Shown here: one piece after another, positions 21,601 to 34,638 of the stretch
How the letters are laid out: each line of letters begins with the position of its first letter
Position numbering within the stretch: the first letter of the stretch is position 1
NCBI RefSeq assembly: GCF_000003815.2
Contig: NC_049993.1
Span: 9,915,050 to 9,979,049, forward strand
Direction of reading: 5' to 3'
Source of the DNA: Branchiostoma floridae
Taxonomy: Eukaryota > Chordata > Leptocardii > Amphioxiformes > Branchiostomatidae
DNA: 64,000 nucleotides
Notes under the pieces: model-generated
Database searches by the model: none
The model's input: the letters and a program-made list of their open reading frames with translations, nothing else
Told to the model about the DNA's origin: nothing
Translations under genes and position numbers: made by a program

Positions 21601-24600
21601 AAAACCTACAGAAACGGGAGTCAATAACCGTAAACGGCGATTAGAAATGTTCTCATGAATGTTTATGTGTGAAGCAGGCAAGATGATCTGTGTATTTCGT
21701 TTTAAATAACCCTTGCACCTAGCTTAGCCTTTTTGGCATGCAAACATTTTATACAAAATCGATCAAGTAATGGGTCGTTTTCATATGCTCCCGAGAAAGA
21801 ACCTGGTCTATGCACGAATGAACCAGGATGCATGATGAAATTATAAAGGGTGACAATGTGATCAAACACGTTAACAAAGACGACCATGTCCCCAAAACGA
21901 AGGGATACTTGTGGTAGATCGATGTACAATGATTTATCTATTCATTTGTTTCATAATGTGTTATGCTGTAACGTTGCCACACTTTTGGGCACAATCAGCG
22001 GTCGGTTTTGAATCCGGGACCTCTGGGGATTGGGCCAAACACCTTACCGATAGGGCCACACGATGCCACCCCGTGTGGAGCATTCTAGAAAACATTACCT
22101 ACATCAGTTGCTACTCACATGTAGTCCGTGGCGTTGCAGCTCTCCACCGCGGAGCCTGGTCTGTGAACGTACATGCCGTACTCCTGGCCACGGGCGTAGA
22201 TAAAGTGCATCGGAGCATTGTAGAAACTGTGGTCTGGGTCTTCATTGCCTAGAATGGTCAAAGCGGTAAGTTACTATTAGTCAATCCATTTATTAATTTC
22301 TATCATACTCACTACACAAAAGTTACTCATGCAACTCGATAAAGATTTATCCGAGTTTCCAAACTAATCCAGATGCTCGTGTAACGTTAACGTTATCTCA
22401 TTATCTGGGTTTTGAACATTCATTGACATTTCTTGCTTGATAACTGTATATGATACAATATATGACAATTTCTACAACAATCATAAAACAGAGATCCACT
22501 CTACAAAAGACAGTGTGGTATAAGTTGAAATCATGAACATGTAACGTTATATGTACGTGTATAATTTGGGGAAATTTTTAATGTCTATGCACCAATACTA
22601 GTAGTAGACCAATCCTGTCGAACACTATCTCGAACAGATAGAACTCCCTGTTCGGAGGTGTTCGAAATAGAACGATGATCGAACAGGGGCTGGGCTTCGG
22701 GATCGGTCTATTCTTACACAACACAGACTGGGATTTTTTTTCTATTTGCTTTTGGACAGACAAGGACAATGTGGCACTGCACTCAAGTTTTGTAACTTAT
22801 ATCAACAGTGCCACATACACGGTACCCATTTTTACACCTGGGTGAAGTGAGGAAAGTCGTGTAAAGTGCCTTTCCCAAGGGCACAACGTCGGGGGCATGG
22901 CGGGGATCGAACTCAGAACCTCTAGATTTCGAGCTGAACGCTCTACCAGTTACGCCACGCCCGACGCCACTGGGATTTTTGGGAACGCATGAGGCAATGT
23001 TACTCACTGATGAGTTTCCTGCGGAACATGATGGTTGTTTTGCCGTCCCGCTGTTCTCCGTAGGCGGCGGTGAGGCTGTCCCTGCCGTTATACCAGCGGT
23101 CCATCTGCGGTGTGGACCGGTCCCGGGTGTAGTAGTCCCCGATACGGTGGGTGTTCCCTATCGCTGTGCCGATCACCATGTCCACACAGTCCATAGCGTG
23201 GAGGCCTCCCCCTGAGGACAGCACAAGTCAAATATTTTAAAACAAATCGAAAGCATGTCCAGATGAGAAGACATGAAATCGGACGTACCACTGGAATCAC
23301 GGAAATGACTAGGAGGCAAACAAACGACACACAAAATGTATTTTCCTGCGGTTGGGAATATTCCCCATATTAGCTGAAGGTGTACAAAAACTGCGCTGAC
23401 CTCCTTGCTCTGGCTCGCCCTCGGGCTCGGGTTCACCCGAAGGTTCAGGCTCGCCCTCGGGTTCGCCCGAGGGTTCAGGTTCGCCCGAGGGTTCGGGTTC
23501 GCCTTCGGGCTCAGGCTCCGGTCGACCTGCGATAGTAGAAAAACAACACTTCATAGCACTTCATACCTCAATTGCTGATAAAACATTAAGGCCTACGGCA
23601 CGTTTCCAAACTGGGGCCCGGCCAGGCAGCTTTGGGGAACGAAAAGTATGATATAAGAGACACCAAACTACACAAAATGTAAAGAGAATAGATTCGTGGG
23701 CATTATCTGTGTAGATGTTTAGTTATACATGTCTATTTTCGTTTCCACAATTAGCCCAGCCGGGCCCCGGTTTGAAAATATGATGTTAGCCTACAAGGCT
23801 CTTGCCTCCCAGACTCTATGTGGGCCCTTCTCGCAGAAGAGTCTGACCAATGACATGGCTGCTGGAAGCGTGATTTACAATCAGCTAGATTTATGAAGCA
23901 TATGGTGGCATTTCTTTACCAACACAACAGATACTTTAATTCACTCAGATAGAGACGTGGGTTCCAATGGATAGATGTGAAGTTTGAAATGATTCTAGAG
24001 TCTGATCTTTTAGGACCTTAGTTTCTGTAGGCCTTACTTCCGTTTGCCCGGCACTGCCATGGGATGAAGGCTTCTGGCTCGGCCTCGGGTTCGGCCTCGG
24101 GTTCAGCCGAGGGTTCCGCCCGGGGAAAGCGCAGATGGTGGACAGCCCGGCGGCCTCGGTTCTGTAGGCATCAAACGTGTGTCAGTGTCACTGACGAAAG
24201 GCAGTAGATTCTACCTGAAACGTCTGACCGTTTCCAAAATCATACCTAGTTGTTTGAGTAATTACTACTTGACGTATCAAACGTGTTATCTATCGTTTTG
24301 TCATAAAAATTATTCACAATGAAAAGTTCTTAAGAAGTCACACTCGTGCACCATCTCTCTGCAACGGATCGACATTCTAGAAACTTAGCCTTCTAGTTTG
24401 TGAGAGGAGTGAAACAGGCTGCCTTCATCGGGTCACGCCAGCGTTAACCTTTTTTCAGCCGAGACGGGGGACGGTACTAACTTCTGGCGAATTTTGACCC
24501 AATGCTTTAGTCTCGTGCGAAAAAATCTAAACGTTTCCACAGCACCCAGGGCTGTACAACACTGATAGCTGAAGAAGACTGACACAGATTCGGTAGAAAA

Positions 24601-27600
24601 ATCCGGTGAGTGAGACAACAATCTAGTCGTTCAATACTAGATGGATGGACAGTTAGCCTGTGTTTACACAAGCTCTCGCCGGCTGGGCTTAATGACCCCC
24701 TCCCCCCGGCGGCAATCGTAGGGCCGGCCGCTAGGGGCGCGATTTTTGTCAGGCTAGATGGACAGTTACCTGAGGTGCCTGTGTCGGCTCTGCCTCTGGT
24801 TCTGGGGTAGCCTCTGCCTCTGCCTCCGGCTCTGCCTGCGGGTCCGAGCTGAAGTAGGTCACGGGGAAGTTACGGCAGGAGGCCGTCAAACCTGGAATAA
24901 CAAACGAGAAGTTAAGATTTCCTCTCGGATTGGGACTTAAAGCCGGCGGCCTCGTATACCGCCAGTCGTAAGCCTCATACGTTAAACCATTGCATGTAAA
25001 AGAACCCATGGCCATCACAGGTATCGAGAGGAGCAGGGAGTGACCCGATGTGTTTGGCGACAACGCGAGCCACAGTATAATTGCACTCATACCNNNNNNN
25101 NNNNNNNNNNNNNNNNNNNNNNNNNNNNNNNNNNNNNNNNNNNNNNNNNNNNNNNNNNNNNNNNNNNNNNNNNNNNNNNNNNNNNNNNNNNNNNNNNNNN
25201 NNNNNNNNNNNNNNNNNNNNNNNNNNNNNNNNNNNNNNNNNNNNNNNNNNNNNNNNNNNNNNNNNNNNNNNNNNNNNNNNNNNNNNNNNNNNNNCAACAG
25301 TTCTGTAGAAGGTTTTTTAGATAGCTTTTGGTAAGAAGTCTGAAACTCCTACCTTGTGGTCTCCATCCCAGACCAACCCATGTCGTTCCCTCTACCTGCA
25401 GGGCCACTTCGATCTCGTTCCCAGTCTGGAAGAGATTTTTTAGAATGGCGTCAACGGAATGAAGCATATATCTAAAACAAACTGTTACAAATGACCTATA
25501 TTTAATGGTACAAACTACAAAGTGGTGTAAACCACATACTTTTTGTACAATTTGGATACCTATTAAGGCTGCCCGACAGCTTTTGGGATCGCTAAGTAGG
25601 ATATAAAGACAAACAAAACACACAGAACGTAAAATGATTAGTCGTCAGCATAATTCGTATATATTCCTTGATAAACACTTTAATTTTTCGTTTTTCTGCA
25701 AACATCCCGGCCGGGCCCCGGTTTGAAAATTGGACCTTAGCCTAAAGCTGCCAAGTCTCTTCATCTTTAATTCTCACACAAGTAGGACGAAGAACTTGAC
25801 TAGATTGGTAGCCGTCATCTGTTTGGATGCCGTGCAGAGGATACTGTAACGTTACCTATTTGTAATTTGCATGTTCATAAGAGAAGAACGAGAGAATCTG
25901 TAAATATTGTACAGGAAAAGCAGTGGAAGATGAAATGCACTTTATTTGTCATTTTCCACACTACAGTGCCGAAAGAGACAAACTATTCAAACTAGTCAAA
26001 AAAATTTTCCCCAGCATTGCACATCGTACCAAACTACAAAAAAAACTGTTTTCCTGTTAGCACCACCCAATGCATATGTCTCCCAAAATGTCGGGAATTT
26101 CATCCTCCACTGTATACGGAAAAGAAATCAAACCCAATAGTTTTCATTTTAGATTAGAAGTATCACTAATTGATGATCCCTATTTCACTTAATGTCCACT
26201 TTGTTATTGTATCATTATCATCATTGTACTTCCATACATGTATTTTTGCAATTAGCCTTCGGGCATGAGTTTGCAATAAAAGATTATTATAATCTCGAGC
26301 TTGTCTTAAAGGCATACTACGCAGTTTTTTGCGCTCAAATTTGAAATATTCTAGAATTAAGAAATATCAGATTTACTACTACTTTTTGTCACTTTTTGAC
26401 ACTTTTGTGTCATTATTTCACGTTTGCAACGTAAAGGATTAGCCTACAAACATTCCGCTCTAGGCACCCTGTAACCTTGTGTCCCCCCAAGTTAGACCCA
26501 CCGGGTCTTGCTTGCCACTGGTAGGTCCCCCGGGGTGGGGTAATCAGTTAGCACATGCATGGCAGACTGCAGATAAAGAACACAATGGAGACCTTCTTTG
26601 GAAACACCTATCATTCTAAAATAGCATATAATCATGAACTTATTAGTCTATTTCGTAGGATATCAACAAGCTAAGGTCATATTCCCTTCAAAACTGCAAG
26701 AAACCTTGTACAGAAAGCTAGTCTACTGTACTCAGAGGAACTGTCAACTGGCCCCCCACTGGGAAGCCAGGCTGATAAGCAAGAAACAACAACACACAGA
26801 GGCAGTAACCAGCCTGTGCCCATCTGTTTCTTGGAAGATCACAATTTTTATACATCATGCTAATGTGGTGCATTGATGTCGCAGCATCTCTCAATGAATA
26901 TTGGTATGCAATGCTATAGGGTTGATTGAACTAACAATGTAAAGAAAAAGTAGGAAAAGCTACTTTTTGTTTTGTTCAAAAATCCCGTAGTATGCCTTTA
27001 AGAATCCGTTATATGATACATACGTCCATCGTCAGGATCTTCCAGTACATGTCCATCCCGTTCGTGAGTTCCCGGCGGTAGTAGCCGCGGAAGTTGGAGG
27101 GGATCGCAGTCAGCGGGGACTCTGAAAACAAGGAGCACAAAAAATAGTCAATCATAGTGAATATATTAATAACGAATCACGGTATCATCAATGAAAATGA
27201 TACCATTATGAGAAACAATAAACACGGCAATAATGAAAAAGATGGTAGCAAGAGCGAGGGCCGTGCGCATGCAGGTTGGTTAAGGTAAAATTGGAGGTTT
27301 GCAAGTACATTATTTTTAAAAAGATTTTCTGTATCTAAGCTGTACTTCTACATGCACTGAGTACATAAGATATAGGTACATGTATGCGGATTTAACTGTA
27401 CTGATGGTTACCTTCTGTGAATTGTTAGATAAAGATGAATGGATAACGTTTTTACACAGTTACTTGTTCCATGTACAGTCTCTAAAACTCTATATCTTAG
27501 CTGCACCGGGTAGGGATCTAGTATGCAGAATGGAGTATTTCGAAGTTAGAATGTACCTTTCGAGCAGTCGCGTCCAAAGTAGCCACTGTGGCAGTAGCAC

Positions 27601-30600
27601 TGCTTCTTGGGGTACGAGGTGGAGTCCACATTCACGCACACGCCGTTCCCGCTGCAGTCTGAGGCGTTCAGGCAGTCATCTGATGCACAATAGGCAATAC
27701 ATACAAGAAAGGTGAAGATCATGTGAACAGTCATCCTCCTACGCACGGTCCCCAACGGCTAGCTGACTCAGCCTATGGGGCCCTGCTATCTCATGGCCTA
27801 CCCGCAGTTACTTACAGTTCCTCGTCGCCCTGCTTATAAATATTAATGAGCTTACCCTTATATGGGCAGTCAGCCGTTGGGGATCGGGCGTAGAACTTAG
27901 AAGGATGGTGCTATGTAAGACGTAACATGATTGGCTGATAGCTTCCCAGCGGCCTTTGGAGACAGCTTTCGACAACAAAAAGCCCAAGAAAAGCCTATTC
28001 TCCGATTGGTTGACAGCTGGTTTGTGGCGACAATCATAATAACCGCTGGTAGGCCATGAGATAGCAGGGCCCCATAGGCTAATACCGTTGGGGACCGGGC
28101 GTTAGGAGGATGGTGAACAGTCGGACATGGCTAGGGGCAGGGGGTTGTTAGTACGCTGTGTTTTTTTTGTAAGGTATTGAAGAGGGAGGCCCACCCTTTT
28201 GCCTTCCAGTCCATCTACGCCACTCAATACAAGGAAACGTGTATAGTTGAGTTGTCTCAAGATGTTTTAAGGATAGGGCTAAAACATGGACATGTAGGAA
28301 AATCTACCTAATGGGCCATCAGAAGTTTTGAAAAGTTAACTGGAACAACCACGGACTAAATGAATGGACCAAGGACGGTTCCTTGTGGAATGCTACTTTG
28401 TGGAAACAAGGAAAATATGATAGCAGATATGTTGAGACCGCAATTCCTGTGATGCGATAAACCGTGCCACATACTGACCTCTGTACTGACATCTGTCTCC
28501 GCTGTATAGCCTACGGCAGGTGCTGTTCCCACACTGTCCGCCAGGGCACGCTGTGGCAATACAAACATATCACACATTGTATGTTAGAACGCAGTAATAT
28601 CAACAGTAGCGCCGTGTAAGGTGCGTGTATCGATATCAACATCAGGTCTTTGTACGTACACTTGATAATCTTTTTGCATTGCCACAAATGCAACTAGTAC
28701 TATAAAAAAATTCATCTACCATTAACAGCATGCCTGGAAAATGTGCGTCACCTCGAAATAGCTACAGCTGCTCAAAGTGATCAACTCTCACGTCCATAGG
28801 AAAGTTTGGGCTAGTCTCTAACATGTACAACTGTCTCAAATGACAAATTATGATATTTATTTTTAATAAAGTGAAGTAATCTAGTGGAGTCTCATTTTGA
28901 GAAAAGTGACGTACTTGGGCTGCCTGTTGGGACGATAGTGACGTCAGCGCAGCTCCAGAAGATGTAGTCGTTCCCGTTTGTGAGGCGCCACTCTCCCGCC
29001 TGGCGGAGCAGCCGGATAGTGCAGCGGTCGCAGGTGAAGTCAGACGGCAGGGTCAGCTCGTACCTCTGCACGCTGTGCGAAGTACAAGAACAAGACCAAG
29101 AATGATTTTACTGTTTTCCTGTCTTGATCTTAATTCTTTAACCATTTATCTCCACAGCGCAAGTCTGAAATAGGTTAAGTATCTTTCAATGGCTACGAAC
29201 ACAAGCAGTAAACCCGACAAGAAATTTAGACTTATAACGTTACATATGCATTTCATATCACAGTCAAACCGTGTATCAGAGTCCTATGTTTCACATTCTT
29301 TTCCATTCATTGCATTGTATACAGCTTCCAGGAAAGAACTTGTACTTGCAATAAAATTATCATCAGTATCAATCACTAATGACAATGTCATGTACTTTCA
29401 ATCTACTCATGTCATGTCCAGACTACATTTCTTCGTATTTAGGCCAATACATTTGTAATGCTCTAAAAAAGAGAGAATCTATTGTACAGTAACAGACCAA
29501 CTTGTCAAACTTGCATATTACACCATGTCAATACGCCATTTATGTTCACATTTCTATACTATATTTGTATGTAGTTATAGAACTTAGACGAGTATCATAA
29601 TTGTATTAATTGACTTGTTACTGTTGCCTTACAATTGTACCATGTACAAATGTTGTGCAATAAAGTTCATTCATATGTATATATATGTATTATCAGTCCT
29701 TACGTGGCGTCGTGCGCGGCGGCCCAGCCGTCCCCAGGGGTCAGCACCCGCAGGACGTCCGTGGTCGCGTTAAAGTCTGGTCCGGTGTTGTTCAAGATCT
29801 CCAGACGGATCCCTCCCTAACAAAACACAGATGATCGTTAACTATACTACAACAAGCACGCTGGCACAAAGGATATCATCACTTTATCATCACTTTCGTT
29901 AAAGTCTGGCCCCGTGTTGTTCAAGATCTCCAGACGGATCCCTCCCTAACAAAATAGAGAAACAACGTTAACTACAAGAAGCACCCAGTCATGTCAACAA
30001 ATGATATCGTCACTTTATCATCATTTTAATCTAAGTCTGCTACAGTGTTGTTCAGGATCTCCAGCTAGGCGGATACTTCCCTGATGAACAACGTTAACTA
30101 CAGCAAGCACCCAGTCATTAAACAAATGATATCATCACTTCATCGTCACTTTCTTTAAAGTATGGTGCCTGGACATTGAGAGCTGTTCTTAGAAGTGTCA
30201 TATATGGAATGGAGACAGTTGGGAGGCGTGGATCAGCTATGTGTGAAAGGGGCTTACCACTGCAAGAAGCATATAGAAAGTAGCCTATCTCTGCCAGCAA
30301 CATTAGTAATGTCCAAGAAGTATACGCACTGGTCCAGCTTGCCTTCCTCATAATTTTTTCTAGATATATTGTACGTTTTCCAATTTGTCATAGTAGGAAT
30401 GATGTGCCATTAACCAAACTACAGTGCTGGAAATTACCATCTGCAATCAATAGTAAGCAACTTCTTGGTCCTATGAATATGCCCATATGTATAATAGCGC
30501 ATATGTACACCTAGTACCTGTTGACTCCGTTATGTTTCTGCTGTTAACAGCGCAACCTGTCGTACTGCACTGTCATTGCAGCTTGTTCTATTTTTGATGA

Positions 30601-33600
30601 CACAACAAACCCCTTCGTTGCTTTTGGCTGTGGTCTATGAACCATTTAGACCCCAAACAGACAAGCGAGTTGATGCTGCATTGCAAACATTTTTCCATCC
30701 ATGGGAGGGCGAGAGGGGTTGGCTGTGTGATTTATTACGTCGATGAAGGTTTATAGACATCCAGGTAGTAAGATACGCCAAATAGCAATTACTCAAGCAG
30801 CTGGATATGGTTTAGGAAGCCCGGTCAGACATTTCAGATAACGTTCGTTATCTTTCGTAAGTGACACTGATGAAAGTGTCATTTATTGTATTTTGTAACT
30901 ATCGATCGGGGAACGGTCATGGGTCACAGAACAATGCAAATACAAGTAGATGATGCATTCTTTATCTATAGAATACTTGTAGATCGCTTACAGAGAAAAC
31001 ATTTGTTTGAAATCAACAAAGCTCCAACGTGTCGGCAAATTATCAACATAAATCCAATCAAGTTTAGTTTAGTTTTGTACTCTTAAAGCATAGGTTAGGC
31101 TCCGGTTATTTGGGGACGTTTTTCTATGCGTTTTTATCGGGCTCTCTAGTTTGTTCGTGTGTTTTCTTGATGTCTCGCGACCTGTAAAAACGTTAAAAAA
31201 AACAGCCGGAGCCTAACCTCTGCTCGGAGAGTACTGTTGGTCTTCAATGTTTTTAACAACCTTCCCCTCCTCCCAGAAATGTTATATCTAGACATAATTG
31301 CTCGGTGCCAGGTACGGACGGCACGGTTGTCATGACGTCACTATGTATTGAAAAGCTGAAGGGCATTCTTTGCACGCAAGTCACTCAACAACTGCAACAC
31401 CTGCTAATGTATGCATAGACACACGGCACTGAATCACTCAGGACTTATGGTGGCATCTCACTGCTTCAATGACTTTCTGAACCCTTTTACTAATGAATAT
31501 ACTTGCTTTGCATGCTGAACATTGCGATGCCTTCTTAAAATAAATATTATGCTTCAAAGATAATCTAACGTATTTGGAAAACCACAATAAATTGATCTTG
31601 TGAGAGGTATTTCCAAACGGTTGAGCATATAGCTAAAGGTGGTATGTCATTGCACTTGGGGCACCGGTGCGGCACTGCGGGGTTCGAAAGATTCCTCAAC
31701 GAATTTCAGAAATGAAGAACAATTTCCTTACGTTGTGTGTACAGTATTTTGTTGTCTTCTAAGTCATACATTTACGTATTACGCAACATCTAAATTATCT
31801 AAAAAGATCGGCGAAAATGACACAACAGTGCCGCAGTGAACGAACCCTGCAGTGCCGCATCGGTGCCCCAANNNNNNNNNNNNNNNNNNNNNNNNNNNNN
31901 NNNNNNNNNNNNNNNNNNNNNNNNNNNNNNNNNNNNNNNNNNNNNNNNNNNNNNNNNNNNNNNNNNNNNNNAACCATGATATTCATTTTAAGAAGGCATC
32001 ACGTTTTCAGAATGCAAAGCTGGTAGTATGTTGAGTACTTAAAGGTACTAGGTTTCAGAAAGTCATTGAAGCGAAAACGCGGGACAACATTTCACTGTCC
32101 GAAACGTGACTTTGACAGAAACGTCGAGTCACTCGAGTGACTTTAATAGACATCACAGTTTTCATGCTGTGACCTCAGCAGTCCTAGTGAGTGGTTGGTT
32201 TGTCTTATCGAAAAAAAATAAACGATTTGAATGAAATTAAAAGACGGACTGTAACTCAAGATAGCAGTAAATCAAACTTAAAAATGTGGTTAACAGACAC
32301 GATAATTACTTAATCGCCAGGTTTGTTATTGACAGTCTGTGAATGCCACCGGGCAATCGTATGGCTCAAAGGTCACTGGTCTCGGCCTTGCACAATCCGT
32401 GTGATACGCCGGAGGGCAGTTATGTCGGCTGCACAATACAGGTCTACAGTTACTAAAAAACAAAATGATCAAGGTATCATGAAGGGGAAGGCCCGTACCC
32501 TTGCTGAGGTCATAGGGGCACTGTGCTATTAAATCATGTTGTCAATAGGCAACATGTATGAACTACGCCCCCCCCCCCCTTCATCTTGACTATTTTTACC
32601 TAGCCTAGACAAAGAATGGTCTTTAAATTGCATGGCGCTGAAGCCAAAACATGCATAGGGTATGTTGGTAGTGTATTTGCAAACAGGCTGGCAAGTTGAT
32701 GTTCCGGACATGCACGCATTAGCATGTATGGGAGGGGGCATTCAATAGGTGAAAAGGTTCGCTATTGAAAACTTCTGGCTATCTATTCTCTTTACATATA
32801 CCTTTCATTTCACATATCCACGCATGCGCAATAAACATGCGTTCTTCCTCCTTTGCACAATATCCAAAGTAACACGCAGCTACTTATTAAATCAAATTAG
32901 TGTTTCAGTTTTAAAATATCACCAGTTTCCTGAGAACAGAAAAGATTCATTTTCATTTATTTGCTCATCCGGGAAACGCATTTGTTGCTTTAGCTGTTGG
33001 GCGACCTCAACAGAAAAATTACTTCACACATAAAGATAACGGAACGTATGGCAGACATATAAACTAGCACCATATGATAAACAAAAGTTGGCGTAAAAAA
33101 TGAAATTTTCCAAAGAGTGTACGACAAAAGCCAGTTAATTACACAACGGATAACGCACACTTCTGTTAACTGCATGCAATCCCAAAATCCCAAGCCGGTG
33201 CGGTCCAGCTGGATAACTTCGCATTATTGCACTACCCGGATAATTGCATGAAATATGAACTACGCTAACAAATAGGCTGTGCAATTGAACGGTACTGTAG
33301 TACCAAATGACGTCAGTGCTCACCACGTGCGCGTACGCCATGTGCCAGGTGACGTTGAACGTGGAGCCGGCCAGGAAGGTCGTCATCGGGCCCATTCCTG
33401 TGGACAAAAACATATTAGATCATCTTAAGATACAAGAATCTGAGAGTTCTACAAAGAGCCTAGCCTCCTTAGCAGATTTCTGAAGCGGAGGCGGTTATTA
33501 CTCGGGGGAGCGCCGGTTCACAATTTCAAAACCTTTTCCCACCACCACCACAACCGACAAAAATCAACGCCACTGATCCAGAAATCTAGTTTGTGAGTAG

Positions 33601-34476
33601 GTCTTGATGAGATCTTGTAGTGATTCGATTTTGGGCCCCCTAGTGGCTTGATACAGTTTCGATACCTTGAATTTGTGAATGGTGGATAGTTTATATATAT
33701 ATACATGAAGAAAGGTGGATATTAGTAGTTTATACACAATAATCATAAGTCGGAAGACATTCCACTTAGGGTATTCAAGATTTCAATCTTGTTCTCGGGA
33801 ACTTGACCTTACCTCATGCCAAGACAAGTTGCCAGGTTAATGCAAACATTTTATTTATAGTGTTACTTTAGTATTTAATTTAGTATTATTATGTACAGGA
33901 CGTCCAAGCAAACTGAATCAGCTAAAAGGCAAAATATTTCTATTCTTTCATACGTTAAGTGTCACATATATTCAAGACTAAAAAAACAACGGAATCCACA
34001 ATATAACGACATTGCCAATCTTAAAAGTATAGTGCAGGTTCATTGGGGCTAGCGCTGCTGGTTGAAAGCAGCACCTCTTACTGACTTCTGACAAATCCTT
34101 CCGGAATTCTCAAATTGGACACCAGACATACACATATACACATGGAACAAGTATATTTCATAGAGTAGTGACACAGTACTCTTCTCAGTTGGATATATAA
34201 GTCAGTTAGCCGTACCAGCTACTTCAAGGTCCTATTGAGCTCAAGAAGGAGGTTAATGAACTACAGACGACGTTTTCACAAAGAGAGAAAAATGCCAATC
34301 AATTATTTATAAGAAGATCTTTCTCCGTATCGTTTCATTATGGGCACATGTGAGGCTTAAAGAGAAATGCACGCAACTTTGTCGATATTACAGCACTCTC
34401 CCCTATTGCGTCAGACTCCTCAATGAAAACTTGTAGTGTTTTTTAAAGGAATGTCAGTGTAGCGTATTTAATATGT

Positions 34477-34512
<36 letters not shown>

Positions 34513-34577
34513 AAATGATCATTGTACAAAATTGCAATTCAGCCGTTAGGCTGCAACAGTTTTTAATCCAATAAACC

Positions 34578-34638
<61 letters not shown>

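Noticed and set aside
22900-22970. Possible functional tRNA gene
   Set aside because: Box A and box B are present, but the sequence continues into a body shared with 9096-9345, so it is a SINE head.
24935-25093. Additional DOMON coding sequence next to the gap (open frame up to the N run)
   Set aside because: The neighbouring exons join in phase without it and the peptide has no DOMON character.
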